DNA of 64,000 nt. Origin: Parabacteroides distasonis. GTDB lineage: Bacteria > Bacteroidota > Bacteroidia > Bacteroidales > Tannerellaceae. The notes beneath the pieces are model-generated. The model worked only from the letters and a program-made list of their open reading frames with translations. It ran no database searches and had not been told where the DNA came from. The position numbers and the translations under genes were made by a program. Every line of letters starts with the position of its first letter. Position 1 is the first letter of the stretch. Below, piece after piece: positions 1-12,846 of the stretch. Location: contig JAFBIU010000003.1 in NCBI GenBank assembly GCA_021531775.1, forward strand, positions 62,001 through 126,000, in the 5' to 3' direction.

Positions 1-2
1 AC

Positions 3-2039
3 TTCTTAGTTGATTTTATTGACACCTTGGAAATGGGTAAAACCATTCTGCCTGTTTCGGAAAAAGAAAAGGTATCAACCGTTTATTTCCGAAAGGATCC
101 CAAGAACGAGAAACGTGTCGTCCGTGGTGCCAAGTCAGCAGGAGTAGATGAAATCTTCTCGCGCGATGGTATCCAGCAATTTTTGGATGAGGTCTTCCGG
201 GAGGTCAACATCTTCCAGAACGATATTCCTTTGTTCTTGAACCGCTTTGTCAGCCCGCTCTCCTCCATGGGCCCCAATTTCTACAAGTATTATCTGTTGG
301 ACACATTGGATGTCAATGGACACAAGACTGTCGATTTGGGATTCGTGCCTTTTAACTCAGAAGGTTGGGGATTCACCGGACATCTCTACGTCACACTGGA
401 CTCTACCTTTTTTGTAGAGCGCGTCAAGCTGAACGTACCCAAAGACATCAATCTGAACTTTGTCGGGGGAATGAGTATCGACCAGACATTCCAACGTTTG
501 CCTGATGGTACCCGTTTGATTACCAAAGATGATATCAATGTTGACTTCAAGTTATCCCCTAAATCAAAGGGTATGTATGCGCGTCGATTGAATATCTACA
601 GCAATCACTCCTTCGAACAACCCGGTGATTTGCAGGTATTCGAAGAGAGTGCACCCATTGTTACCGTACAGGATGCGTACCGAAAAGATGAAGCATTTTG
701 GGATTTAAACCGACCGGAAGCGGCTGGCAAGAAGAAAGAAAACACCGTAGAAAAGTTGATGGCACGTTTACGTTCTGTCCCCATCTTCTATATTACAGAA
801 AAGGTGGTATCGATTCTGGTATCTGGATATATTCCGACTAACAAAGATCCGTTGAAGAGCAAATTCGAGTTTGGTCCGATGAATACCACCATCAGTGGTA
901 ATGCCCTGGAAGGTGCACGTTTCCGTGTAGGTGGAACAACCACGACCGCCTTCAGTAAACGTCTGTTTATGGATGGATACATGGCATACGGTACCAAGGA
1001 CAAAAAAGTCAAATACGATGGTCTGATTGAATATTCGTTCAACGATAAGAAGCAGTATCGAAAAGAATTTCCGGTCCATTCGATTCGTGCAGAATATAGT
1101 TATGACGTCAACCAGTTGGGTCAGCAGTATATGTACACCAGCAAGGATAACGTCTTCTTGGCTTGGAAGCGACAGAAGGACGACCGGATCACCTATCTGA
1201 GAAATGCTGAATTGACCTATTATCGGGAGCACTACAACGGACTGGCTTATGGTGCGGTAGTTCGAAACAAGAAGGAATATGCATCAGAGTTCATCAATTT
1301 CCGTCGTTTCGAGGCCGATGGTAGTATCACACCGATCAAAGATTACATGAGTACAGAATTGGAACTCAAGTTACGTTTCGCTCCCAATGAAAAGTTCTAT
1401 CAGACACGTAACTTCCGTTACCCCATCACCTTTGATGCTCCGATCTTCACATTGAACCATACGATGGCATTAAAAGACTGTTTAGGTTCTGATTATACCT
1501 ATCAGAAAACGGAGCTGGGCTTCCAGAAACGGTTCTGGTTCTCTGCTTTCGGATATGTGGATATGATCTTGAAAGGTGGCAAAATTTGGAACAAGGTTCC
1601 CTATACCCTCTTGTTATTGCCGAATGCCAACCTGTCATATACGGTACAGCCGGAATCCTATACCTGTATGAACGCGATGGAGTTCATGAATGATGAATAT
1701 GCATCGTGGGATGTAACCTATTATATGAACGGTGCCTTGTTGAACCGTCTGCCGTTGATCAAGAAACTGAAATGGCGTGAGGTATTCTCGTTCCGTGGAT
1801 TGTATGGCCATTTGACAGACAAGAACAATCCCTTCTTGGAAACGACAGATCGTACAGGGTTATTTGAATTTCCTGCCGGATCCTATGTCATGGGCGACAA
1901 ACCCTATATGGAGGTTGGAGCCGGTATTGAGAACATCTTCAAGTTCTTGCGTCTCGACTATGTTTGGCGTTTAACCTACAAGGATCATCCGGGTATCCAA
2001 ACACGTGGTGTACGTTTCATGATGCGATTGACCTTCTAA
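3..2039 (+). CDS. DUF5686 family outer-membrane protein (5' end cut by window)
   Basis: The reading frame is open to the window edge, so the N-terminus is missing; full-length relatives begin with a signal peptide and a carboxypeptidase-regulatory-like (CarboxypepD_reg) domain that is not seen here. What remains is about 678 residues rich in alternating aromatic/polar strands, ending in VRFMMRLTF, the aromatic C-terminus expected for an outer-membrane beta-barrel. DUF5686 proteins are Bacteroidetes envelope proteins of unknown function. The downstream gene is convergent and only 11 bp away. An internal ATG at 33 or TTG at 27 could be misread as the start. Family call is from sequence recognition; no function is proposed. 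Confidence 0.8.
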   Translation, partial: FLVDFIDTLEMGKTILPVSEKEKVSTVYFRKDPKNEKRVVRGAKSAGVDEIFSRDGIQQFLDEVFREVNIFQNDIPLFLNRFVSPLSSMGPNFYKYYLLDTLDVNGHKTVDLGFVPFNSEGWGFTGHLYVTLDSTFFVERVKLNVPKDINLNFVGGMSIDQTFQRLPDGTRLITKDDINVDFKLSPKSKGMYARRLNIYSNHSFEQPGDLQVFEESAPIVTVQDAYRKDEAFWDLNRPEAAGKKKENTVEKLMARLRSVPIFYITEKVVSILVSGYIPTNKDPLKSKFEFGPMNTTISGNALEGARFRVGGTTTTAFSKRLFMDGYMAYGTKDKKVKYDGLIEYSFNDKKQYRKEFPVHSIRAEYSYDVNQLGQQYMYTSKDNVFLAWKRQKDDRITYLRNAELTYYREHYNGLAYGAVVRNKKEYASEFINFRRFEADGSITPIKDYMSTELELKLRFAPNEKFYQTRNFRYPITFDAPIFTLNHTMALKDCLGSDYTYQKTELGFQKRFWFSAFGYVDMILKGGKIWNKVPYTLLLLPNANLSYTVQPESYTCMNAMEFMNDEYASWDVTYYMNGALLNRLPLIKKLKWREVFSFRGLYGHLTDKNNPFLETTDRTGLFEFPAGSYVMGDKPYMEVGAGIENIFKFLRLDYVWRLTYKDHPGIQTRGVRFMMRLTF

Positions 2040-2050
2040 GAAGGATAGAT

Positions 2051-3415
2051 TCATAAATCTTTTAGCAAGAGGGAATTTCCTGCAATCTCCGCTTCCTGGC
2101 GGAGATTCAGCAGGAGTTGCCACTCTTTGCAGAACAACTTATCCGTATCAATCTTGAAATTCTCCGATCCATACTGATCAATCTGCTGAAAAAGAAAAGA
2201 GACACTGATTCGATTGATATCCATAGCCGGTTGGAAATAGGCCACCCGATCATCGTTCCCATAATTGACCTCGGTAATGATCTTGATCTCCTTCAACAGA
2301 TGCAGAATCTGATTCGTCAATCGAATCGGTATCCGGTAGGTTTCTGACAATTCATTCGCCGTATAAGGAGGCTCATCGCCTTGTGCAAAGCGTTTGACAA
2401 TCAAGGAAGCAATCAACAGGGTCAGAAAGTCTTTATACCGACGTGAGATATGTTGACTATCCTGCTCGAAACTGAACTTTTTTACATTCTGCGAAGCATA
2501 GGAAAGTTCGGCTCCAAACAGACAGATGACCCACGACAATTGCAACCACATCAACAAAAGGGGAAGCACGGCAAAACTACCATAGATGGCATTATACTTG
2601 CTCACCCAAATCTGACCCGTAATATAGAGATATTGGAAGAATTGGAACGCACATCCCGCTACAAAACCGGCTGCCAAACCCTTCACCAAATGCACTTTCG
2701 TATTCGGCAACGAAACATAGAGAGCCGTAAATACCAAGGTGGTAATCACATAAGGTACAATATGCAAAATGGTCTCGACAACCGGTGTGAAAAAAAAGTA
2801 CCGCTCCATAAAGGAGTTCTGAATAGTGGAGATGAAAATAGACAATCCGCTGGATGTCGTCATCAATACGGGCAGCAGCAGAAAAAGAGCCAAATAATCA
2901 GAAATCTTTCGTCGCCAAGGACGCGATTTCTGGATCTGCCAGATTTCGTTGAACGTATCTTCGATGGAAGATAACAGATTGATGACCGTGTATAATAACA
3001 AAAGTAAACCTACACCAATGATGACTCCACCCTGTGCCTGATCCAAGTAACTTTCTACGAACACGAAGGCTTGGTCCAATTCTGTTTCATGCCCCGGAAA
3101 GTAGTCGTGCAATTCTTGACGGACAGCTGACTGAAATCCAAATCCTTTGGCGATCCCGATCAATACCGCCAACATCGGAATGATCGAAAGCAGGGTGCTA
3201 TACGTCAAAGCCGAAGCCTTCCGCATCAAACTATCCTGAATAAAGGCCCGAACTGCCAAAATCAGTGTCTTGATCAAGTTAATGTATAACTGCTTCAAGC
3301 CACTCATTTCATTTTCTGTGATACGCCAAATATCATACGTAATGAAACGAATCAACCAGGTAAGGAAGATTTCGATACGGGTAAGCAAGGAGGACTGTTC
3401 TGTGTCGGGTCGCAT
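2051..3415 (-). CDS. YihY/virulence factor BrkB family membrane protein
   Basis: A 454-residue inner-membrane protein. After a cytosolic N-terminus it has the family hallmark segment KASALTYSTLLSIIPMLAVL near residue 87 and then five or six hydrophobic helices up to about residue 310. The C-terminal 140 residues are soluble and resemble a winged-helix module, as is usual in the longer Bacteroidetes members. The family was once annotated as ribonuclease BN by mistake; a transport or envelope role is only suspected. It lies directly downstream of the RNase P RNA on the same strand. A second start at MSGLKQLYINL (residue 38) is possible. Family call is firm, role unknown. Confidence 0.85.
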   Translation of the reverse strand: MRPDTEQSSLLTRIEIFLTWLIRFITYDIWRITENEMSGLKQLYINLIKTLILAVRAFIQDSLMRKASALTYSTLLSIIPMLAVLIGIAKGFGFQSAVRQELHDYFPGHETELDQAFVFVESYLDQAQGGVIIGVGLLLLLYTVINLLSSIEDTFNEIWQIQKSRPWRRKISDYLALFLLLPVLMTTSSGLSIFISTIQNSFMERYFFFTPVVETILHIVPYVITTLVFTALYVSLPNTKVHLVKGLAAGFVAGCAFQFFQYLYITGQIWVSKYNAIYGSFAVLPLLLMWLQLSWVICLFGAELSYASQNVKKFSFEQDSQHISRRYKDFLTLLIASLIVKRFAQGDEPPYTANELSETYRIPIRLTNQILHLLKEIKIITEVNYGNDDRVAYFQPAMDINRISVSFLFQQIDQYGSENFKIDTDKLFCKEWQLLLNLRQEAEIAGNSLLLKDL

Positions 3416-3447
3416 GGCTCAATAAAATAGGAAGTGAATAAAAAAAA

Positions 3448-3815
3448 CTGCAGTCAACCTATAAGCCGGGTTCTGTACTCACTCTTCCGAAAAAGAACAA
3501 GCGTCTGCCATTTATCTCGTCTTGCCGTCACCGACAAGCTTTAGCGGTCCACCCCTCGACATCGGGCGGGCAACCCTACTTGCGTCGATATACATGACCT
3601 TACAACCCATAAGACGTACGGCATCCTCCATTGCTGGAAGACCCGGTGAGCTCTTACCTCACCTTTTCACCCTTACCGGGCAAGCCCGGCGGTTCTTTTC
3701 TGTTACGCTACTCTGCCCTCACGAACAGCTTCCCGTTAGGAAATATGGTGCCCTGTGTTGCCCGGACGTTCCTCTTGCCTATACAGGCAAGCGACAGACC
3801 GGAAGACTGCAGTTC
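3448..3815 (-). ncRNA. rnpB: RNase P RNA (bacterial type A)
   Basis: Catalytic RNA of RNase P, which trims tRNA 5' leaders. Read on the minus strand it starts GAACTGCAGTC and ends GACTGCAGT, giving the closing P1 helix. The conserved 3' block ACCCGGCTTATAGGTTGAC is at about 3454-3472. The conserved 5' core GAGGAACGTCCGGGC lies at about 3758-3774 and the GGGCAGAGTAGCGTAACAG block near 3697-3722. The length of about 368 nt fits type A. A run of seven T follows the P1 strand at 3441-3447 and probably ends transcription. Plus-strand reading frames across this region are not genes. Confidence 0.95.
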
Positions 3816-3817
3816 GA

Positions 3818-3846
3818 CAAAGGTAGTGCATTTTTTCAATACCCAA
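3818..3846 (-). promoter_or_regulatory. Promoter of rnpB
   Basis: The minus strand shows TACCTTTG at 3818-3825, a match to the Bacteroides -7 consensus TAnnTTTG, with TTG at 3844-3846 after an 18-nt spacer. The box ends three bases before the predicted 5' end of the RNA. Confidence 0.75.
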
Positions 3847-3884
3847 AAGAGATTGGGGGAGAAAGATCAGCAAGGCATTTCCGA

Positions 3885-4409
3885 TTATTTGCGTACCTGC
3901 TCACTAACCGGCTGATTTCCATCGACAGTAATGCCTCGCAATTCCACATACTCGACACTCATCGGGTTGGATGGCTTCGACTTCACATAGAGGGATTGCA
4001 AGATGGATTCCTGTCCATTGATCCGCACAAAACAGGCATAATGTCCTGCATGAGCCCGGATCATCAATTCCCGTCCCGGATAAGCAGTCAAGGTAACGAC
4101 ACTCTGATCCGCCTCTTTGCGAACCAATTTGTAGCCATATGCCATCTTTCTCTGAATAAAATTCAGTTCATCCTTTTTACCCGGATGTTCTTCCCGGTTG
4201 ATCCAATAGACATGAAGCGGTTTTTCGGTATCCAATTGACCGTTCACCAAATTCAGATCATAGCAAACCAGATTCTTGTTCAAACTGCGCGTGATGTAAA
4301 AGAGCCGTTCGGGAGTCGGATAGGTATTACCATCCGGATCGTTTGCCCAAAGGGTTCCTACGCATACAAAAAGAAGCAAGCCAATGAAAATGTTCCTGTA
4401 TTGTTTCAT
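3885..4409 (-). CDS. DUF4833 domain-containing exported protein
   Basis: About 174 residues from the ATG at 4409 (MKQYRNIFIGLLLFVCVGTLWA), a clear signal peptide probably cleaved after LWA. The rest matches DUF4833, a small Bacteroidetes family of unknown function, including PERLFYITRSLNKNLVCYD and HVYWINREEH. An in-frame ATG at 4445 would add residues encoded inside the terminator hairpin of the upstream beta-galactosidase gene, so the start at 4409 (or 4418) is preferred. It lies 70 bp downstream of that gene on the same strand. It may have its own promoter or depend on read-through. No role can be assigned. Confidence 0.7.
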   Translation of the reverse strand: MKQYRNIFIGLLLFVCVGTLWANDPDGNTYPTPERLFYITRSLNKNLVCYDLNLVNGQLDTEKPLHVYWINREEHPGKKDELNFIQRKMAYGYKLVRKEADQSVVTLTAYPGRELMIRAHAGHYACFVRINGQESILQSLYVKSKPSNPMSVEYVELRGITVDGNQPVSEQVRK

Positions 4410-4424
4410 CTGTCTCATCGTACT

Positions 4425-4470
4425 GAAAAAAGTGAGCCCAGACACAGATACAACCGTGCTGAGCTCACTT
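4425..4470 (-). terminator. Intrinsic terminator after the GH2 beta-galactosidase gene
   Basis: On the minus strand AAGTGAGC (4463-4470) pairs with GCTCACTT (4430-4437), followed by a T-rich run down to 4425. It sits right after the galactosidase stop codon and before the DUF4833 start. Confidence 0.65.
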
Positions 4471-4479
4471 ACTCAATGA

Positions 4480-7872
<3,393 letters not shown>

Positions 7873-8030
7873 CTATCATAATGGTTTATAAATACGAAAT
7901 TACAGGACGAAGTTAGCATTATTCTACATATTCTCCACTTTCCGAACCATTTTTTTCGTACACAAGGCTTACTTTAAGGTACTTTTCTGCATCCATACCC
8001 CATTCATGAGTCAAACTCAGATTTTTTGAG

Positions 8031-8038
8031 TACTTTTG
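8031..8038 (+). promoter_or_regulatory. -7 box upstream of the ABC-F gene
   Basis: TACTTTTG matches TAnnTTTG, 34 bp before the ATG at 8073. No convincing TTG at the expected distance was seen. The divergent 209-bp gap (7864-8072) otherwise holds only AT-rich sequence and the poorly defined promoter of the galactosidase gene. Confidence 0.5.
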
Positions 8039-8072
8039 TCCGCATATTATCGTAAAAAGTTTAGGAAAAGAT

Positions 8073-10010
8073 ATGATTTCGGTGGAAGGGTTACGCGTGG
8101 AGTTCGGTGGCTTTACGCTGTTTGATGATGTTTCGTTCGTAGTGAACAAAAAGGACCGTATTGCCCTGGTCGGGAAGAATGGTGCCGGCAAATCTACCAT
8201 GCTGAAGATTTTCGCAGGTTTACAATCGCCCACAGCTGGTACAGTCAGTGTTCCCAAAGAGACGACCATTGGCTATTTGCCTCAGCACATGCAATTACAA
8301 GACGAACGGACCGTTCGCCAAGAGGCTGAATTGGCTTTTGAACATATCCACGAAATGTCTGATGAAATAGACCGACTCAATCAGCAGCTGGCCGATCGGA
8401 CAGACTACGAATCGGAGGCTTATCAGAAACTGATTGACCGGGTAACCTATCTGACGGAACACTTCCAGATGATGGGTGGCCACAATTATCATGCGGAATT
8501 GGAACGTACCCTGATTGGGTTAGGATTCAAACAGACCGATTTCGACCGACCGACGGCCGAGTTCAGTGGTGGATGGCGAATGCGTATTGAGTTGGCTAAG
8601 TTGCTGTTGCGTCGCCCAGACGTCTTATTGCTGGACGAGCCGACCAACCATTTGGACATCGAATCCATCCAGTGGCTCGAAAGTTTCATCGCTACACGGG
8701 CCAATGCTGTCATCCTGGTTTCCCACGACCGAGCCTTTATCGACAATACGACAACACGTACCATTGAAATCGAATTGGGTAAAATCTACGACTACAAAGT
8801 CAAATACTCCGACTATGTAGTGCTTCGTAAAGAACGTCGCGAACAGCAGTTAAGGGCATTCGAGAATCAGCAAAAAAAGTTGGCCGATACGGAAGCCTTC
8901 ATCGAGCGGTTCCGTTACAAAGCGACGAAAGCTGTCCAGGTCCAATCCCGCATCAAACAGCTGGAGAAGGTGGAGCGGATTGAGGTGGACGAGGTGGATA
9001 CGGCCCTGTTGAACCTGAAGTTTCCACCCGCTCCCCGTTCAGGCGACTACCCCGTGATCTGTAATGAAGTACGCAAGGCGTATGGAGACCATCTCATTTT
9101 CGACCATGTGACCTTTACCATCCATCGAGGCGACAAGGTAGCCTTTGTGGGTAAGAATGGTGAGGGAAAATCTACCTTGGTCAAATGTATCATGGGAGAA
9201 ATCCAGGACTTTACCGGACAACTCAAAATCGGTCACAACGTCAAGATCGGCTATTTTGCCCAGAATCAAGCGCAACTCTTGGATGAGAACAAGACGGTTT
9301 TCGAGACCATTGACTATGTAGCACAAGGTGACATCCGGACCAAGATACGGGACATTTTGGGTTGTTTCATGTTCGGAGGAGAGGCCTCTGACAAAAAGGT
9401 CAAAGTACTCTCCGGAGGGGAACGAAGCCGTTTGGCCATGATTCGTCTGTTGTTGGAACCGGTAAACCTGTTGATTTTAGACGAGCCGACCAACCATTTG
9501 GATATGCGATCCAAAGATGTATTGAAGGATGCGTTGAAGGCCTTTGACGGTACCTTGATTGTGGTATCGCACGACCGAGACTTTTTGGATGGCTTGGTTG
9601 AAAAGGTGTATGAATTCGGCAATCAACGAGTTGTCGAACACTTAGGTGGCATCTATGACTTCCTCGAACGCAAAAAGATGGACAATTTGCGGGAACTGGA
9701 ACGTACCACACCCGCCTCTGGAAACAAGCCCGAAGAACAACCCTCAGAAAACAAGCTCTCCTACGAAGAGCGGAAGGAATTCAACCGCAAAGTGAAACGC
9801 CTCAAGAAGCAAGTGGAAGAGGCTGAAGCTACATGTGATCGACTTTCGGAACAGCTCTCGGAAGTTGAAGCACGTCTGGCCACTCCTGAAGGAGCTGCAG
9901 ACACGGCTCTCTATGCCCACTATGCAGATTTGAAACAACAAGTGGAAAATGCCATGGACGAATGGACAAATTATGCCATGGAATTGGAAGAAACAGAAAA
10001 ACTTTGCTAA
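8073..10010 (+). CDS. ABC-F family ATP-binding protein (ribosome-associated type)
   Basis: 645 residues with two ABC ATPase domains and no membrane segment, the ABC-F plan. Domain 1 has Walker A GKNGAGKST (about 34-42), signature FSGGWRMRIELAKLLL and Walker B LLLDEPTNHLDI. The inter-domain linker (about 245-310) is charged and helical. Domain 2 has GKNGEGKST, LSGGERSRLAMIRLLL and LLILDEPTNHLD. A coiled-coil C-terminal extension (about 555-640) resembles the Uup/YdiF type. Such proteins act on the ribosome to relieve stalled translation, and some give antibiotic protection; nothing here points to resistance. Its last codons carry the promoter of the next gene. Confidence 0.92.
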   Translation: MISVEGLRVEFGGFTLFDDVSFVVNKKDRIALVGKNGAGKSTMLKIFAGLQSPTAGTVSVPKETTIGYLPQHMQLQDERTVRQEAELAFEHIHEMSDEIDRLNQQLADRTDYESEAYQKLIDRVTYLTEHFQMMGGHNYHAELERTLIGLGFKQTDFDRPTAEFSGGWRMRIELAKLLLRRPDVLLLDEPTNHLDIESIQWLESFIATRANAVILVSHDRAFIDNTTTRTIEIELGKIYDYKVKYSDYVVLRKERREQQLRAFENQQKKLADTEAFIERFRYKATKAVQVQSRIKQLEKVERIEVDEVDTALLNLKFPPAPRSGDYPVICNEVRKAYGDHLIFDHVTFTIHRGDKVAFVGKNGEGKSTLVKCIMGEIQDFTGQLKIGHNVKIGYFAQNQAQLLDENKTVFETIDYVAQGDIRTKIRDILGCFMFGGEASDKKVKVLSGGERSRLAMIRLLLEPVNLLILDEPTNHLDMRSKDVLKDALKAFDGTLIVVSHDRDFLDGLVEKVYEFGNQRVVEHLGGIYDFLERKKMDNLRELERTTPASGNKPEEQPSENKLSYEERKEFNRKVKRLKKQVEEAEATCDRLSEQLSEVEARLATPEGAADTALYAHYADLKQQVENAMDEWTNYAMELEETEKLC

Positions 10011-10015
10011 ATTTG
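9984..10015 (+). promoter_or_regulatory. Promoter of the GH109-type gene
   Basis: TTG at 9984-9986 and TAAATTTG at 10008-10015 with a 21-nt spacer fit the Bacteroides promoter. It overlaps the end of the ABC-F coding region and lies about 50 bp before the ATG at 10067. Confidence 0.6.
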
Positions 10016-10066
10016 CAGACTAATGGAATTAAACTAGGAATTGTTGAACACATCAATAAATATTTT

Positions 10067-11467
10067 ATGGAAAATTCTCGTCGTTCTTTCTTAAAGAAAG
10101 TCTCTGCGGCTGGTATCGGTGCCGCAGGGTTGGCTATGACAAATCAAGCCGCAGCAGCCACGGTTAATGCAGAGACACAAGCCAAAAAGAAAACAGCCGG
10201 CAAAGATGACGGCAAGTTGCGTTTTGGCTTTATCGGAACTGGATCTCGTTGTCAAGAACACATTAATAATGTATTGGCAATTCCTGGCAATAAAATTGTT
10301 GCCATTTGTGACATCCAGCAGGGACCCATTGACAGTACATTAAAACACATTGCCAAATTCAATGTTCCGGCTCCGAAAGTTTACAAGGGAGGCGAACGGG
10401 AGTTTGAAAATATGTTGAATAACGAAGAGTTCGACTGTGTGATCATTGCCAGCCCGTGGGAATGGCACGTACCGATGTCGGTTGCAGCCATGAAAGCAGG
10501 TGTTCCTTATGTGGGCGTTGAGGTTTCAGCAGCCAACTCACTGGAAGAGTGCTGGGATTTGGTCAACGTATCCGAAGCTACCGGAAGCCATCTGAACATC
10601 ATGGAAAATGTGTGCTATCGTCGCGATTGCATGGCTGCATTACGTATGGTTCGCGAAGGTCTTTTCGGTGAACTGTTGCACGGCACATGCGGTTATGAAC
10701 ACGACCTGCGTGATGTGAAGTTCAACGATGGTCAGCATTATACCTACCAGAAGGGTGGTGAGTTGAGAATGGGACCGACTGCCTATGCTGAAGCTCAATG
10801 GCGTACGAATCACTCGGTTCGTCGTAATGGTGACATCTACCCGACACACGGCATCGGACCGGTTGCCAACTGCATGGACATCAACCGCGGTAACCGCTTC
10901 TTGTCACTCTCTGCCATGGCTACACAGTCTCGTGGTTTGCACAAGTTCATTGTGGATAATGGTGGAGCCAACCATCCGTTAGCCAAAGTTCGTTTCAACT
11001 TGGGCGACATCGTGACTTCCATGATTAAATGTGCGAACGGTCAGACAATCATCGTCACACACGACACCAACTCTCCCCGTCCCTATTCATTGGGCTTCCG
11101 TATTCAGGGTACAGAAGGTTTGTGGATGAACGATGGCAATACGGTTTATGTGGAAGGTAAATCCAAACCGCACCGTTGGGACGATTCTGAACAGTGGTTC
11201 AAAGAATACGATCATCCATTGTGGGCCAAATTAGCAGCGGAAGCAGCTGAAGCAGGTCACGGTGGTATGGACTACATTATGATGTACGACTTCATCGATG
11301 CGATCCGCAACAAGCGTCCGGCTCCGATGGACTGCTATGATGCTGCAGCTTGGAGTGCTATTTCAGCCTTGTCTGAAATGTCAATTGCCCGGGGTGGTGC
11401 ATTGGTTGACTTCCCCGACTTCACACGTGGTCAGTGGATTCACCGTACACCGGCATTTGCTTTGTAA
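10067..11467 (+). CDS. Tat-exported GH109-type glycosidase (Gfo/Idh/MocA fold)
   Basis: 466 residues starting at the ATG at 10067, which places the twin-arginine signal MENSRRSFLKKVSAAGIG at the N-terminus; earlier in-frame starts would bury it. The NAD-binding Rossmann motif GFIGTGSRCQEH follows near residue 52. Residues such as SPWEWHVPMSVAAMKAG, ENVCYRRDCMAALRMV, YPTHGIGP and GTEGLW closely follow the known GH109 alpha-N-acetylgalactosaminidases, which use a bound NAD for a redox-assisted hydrolysis. Tat export fits transfer of a folded, cofactor-loaded enzyme to the periplasm. Likely targets are terminal alpha-GalNAc on mucin or blood-group glycans. Followed by a strong bidirectional terminator. 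Confidence 0.88.
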   Translation: MENSRRSFLKKVSAAGIGAAGLAMTNQAAAATVNAETQAKKKTAGKDDGKLRFGFIGTGSRCQEHINNVLAIPGNKIVAICDIQQGPIDSTLKHIAKFNVPAPKVYKGGEREFENMLNNEEFDCVIIASPWEWHVPMSVAAMKAGVPYVGVEVSAANSLEECWDLVNVSEATGSHLNIMENVCYRRDCMAALRMVREGLFGELLHGTCGYEHDLRDVKFNDGQHYTYQKGGELRMGPTAYAEAQWRTNHSVRRNGDIYPTHGIGPVANCMDINRGNRFLSLSAMATQSRGLHKFIVDNGGANHPLAKVRFNLGDIVTSMIKCANGQTIIVTHDTNSPRPYSLGFRIQGTEGLWMNDGNTVYVEGKSKPHRWDDSEQWFKEYDHPLWAKLAAEAAEAGHGGMDYIMMYDFIDAIRNKRPAPMDCYDAAAWSAISALSEMSIARGGALVDFPDFTRGQWIHRTPAFAL

Positions 11468-11487
11468 TCAGATCTTATACAATAATA

Positions 11488-11520
11488 AAAAGGGGCGGCT
11501 TCCAAAGCCGTCCCTTTTTT
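11488..11520. terminator. Bidirectional intrinsic terminator
   Basis: GGGGCGGCTT and AAGCCGTCCC form a GC-rich hairpin with a CC loop, flanked by A-run on the left and T-run on the right. It separates the convergent GH109-type gene and the TRAP transporter operon. Confidence 0.9.
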
Positions 11521-11541
11521 ATTGCCTGTCCCAATGACTGC

Positions 11542-12843
11542 TTACAGCAAACCAAATAGACGAGGAATCAACAGACTAATTTCAGGTAGGAAGGCGACCA
11601 GGAAGAGCACCACAACCATGGCCAAAAACATGGGCAATAGCGGCTGTATCACCTGCTCTATCTTCACTTTGGCCACACTACATCCAATGAAGAGCACCGA
11701 ACCTACAGGGGGTGTACAAAGACCGACACAGAGATTCAAGACCATCATGATCCCAAAATGGACCGGATCCATGCCCAATTGAGAAGTAGCCACAGGCAAG
11801 AATATGGGGGTGAAAATCAGAACAGCAGGTGTCATATCCATGAAGATGCCCACCACCAACAGCACCAGGTTGATAATGATCAGAATCACGACAGGATTGC
11901 TGCTGATTCCCAACAGAGCGGCACTGACCGTCTGAGGAATATTCTCATAACTCATAATCCAGGAAAGACCCGTACAGGTCGCCACCAGCAACAGCACGAC
12001 GGCAGTCGTCTTGGCGGATTGCAACAGCACATGGGGTAACTGATCCCATGTCAGTTCGCGATAGACAAATGCCAGGATCAACGAATAAAGGACAGCTACC
12101 GCAGAGGCCTCCGTTGCAGTGAAGAGACCTGCCAAAATACCCCCTATCACGACCACCAACAGCAACAGACTGGGGATAGCTCTCCAAAATATACGAAGGG
12201 CAGCTCGGAAATGGACCGGTTCTCCAACCGGATAATGATGATAGGCCGCGATACAAGCTGCCACCAGCATAATGGCCAAACCGGTCAGGATACCGGGTAA
12301 ATAGCCAGCCATAAACAGAGCGGAGACTGACACACCTCCACTGGCCAATGAATAGACAATCAACACATTGCTGGGAGGAATCGTCATACCGGTCGTGGCT
12401 GACGAGATATTGACCGCTGCACTGAAGCCCGGTTTGTAGCCCGCCTTCTGCATTTCCGGTGTCATGATACTGCCAATGGCCGAAGCAGCCGCTGCAGCCG
12501 ATCCGCTAATGGCACCAAAAAGCATATTCGCCATGACATTGACCACCGCCAATCCACCGGGTAACCGGCCCACCAGCACCTTGGCAAAATCTATCAGCCG
12601 TTGGGCAATACCCCCACTGTTCATGATATTACCTGCCAGGATAAAAAAGGGAATGGCCAACAAGGCAAAACTATCCAAACCGGATGCCATCCGAAGGGCA
12701 AAGGTGGTAAAGGCCGGCAATGAATCGATATTGACCAACATGGTCAACACACCGGCCAAACCAATGCTGTAGGCAACAGGCACACCGATCACCAACAGCA
12801 CAAAGAAACTACATACTAATACAAAAATTCCCAATACATCCAT
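11542..12843 (-). CDS. dctM: TRAP transporter large permease (DctM type)
   Basis: 433 residues with about 12 hydrophobic helices, the ion-coupled transport channel of a tripartite ATP-independent periplasmic transporter. Typical family stretches include ISGSAAAAASAIGSIMTPEM and MDMTPAVLIFTPIFLPVA. It is the last gene of a dctP-dctQ-dctM operon: its start is 3 bp past the dctQ stop. Transport is normally driven by sodium. Substrate is set by the binding protein and is probably an organic or sugar acid. Confidence 0.93.
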   Translation of the reverse strand: MDVLGIFVLVCSFFVLLVIGVPVAYSIGLAGVLTMLVNIDSLPAFTTFALRMASGLDSFALLAIPFFILAGNIMNSGGIAQRLIDFAKVLVGRLPGGLAVVNVMANMLFGAISGSAAAAASAIGSIMTPEMQKAGYKPGFSAAVNISSATTGMTIPPSNVLIVYSLASGGVSVSALFMAGYLPGILTGLAIMLVAACIAAYHHYPVGEPVHFRAALRIFWRAIPSLLLLVVVIGGILAGLFTATEASAVAVLYSLILAFVYRELTWDQLPHVLLQSAKTTAVVLLLVATCTGLSWIMSYENIPQTVSAALLGISSNPVVILIIINLVLLVVGIFMDMTPAVLIFTPIFLPVATSQLGMDPVHFGIMMVLNLCVGLCTPPVGSVLFIGCSVAKVKIEQVIQPLLPMFLAMVVVLFLVAFLPEISLLIPRLFGLL

Positions 12844-12846
12844 CTG

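Noticed and set aside
8073-10010. Antibiotic-resistance ABC-F protein
   Set aside because: General ABC-F motifs and a Uup/YdiF-like C-terminal coiled coil; nothing specific to resistance subfamilies.
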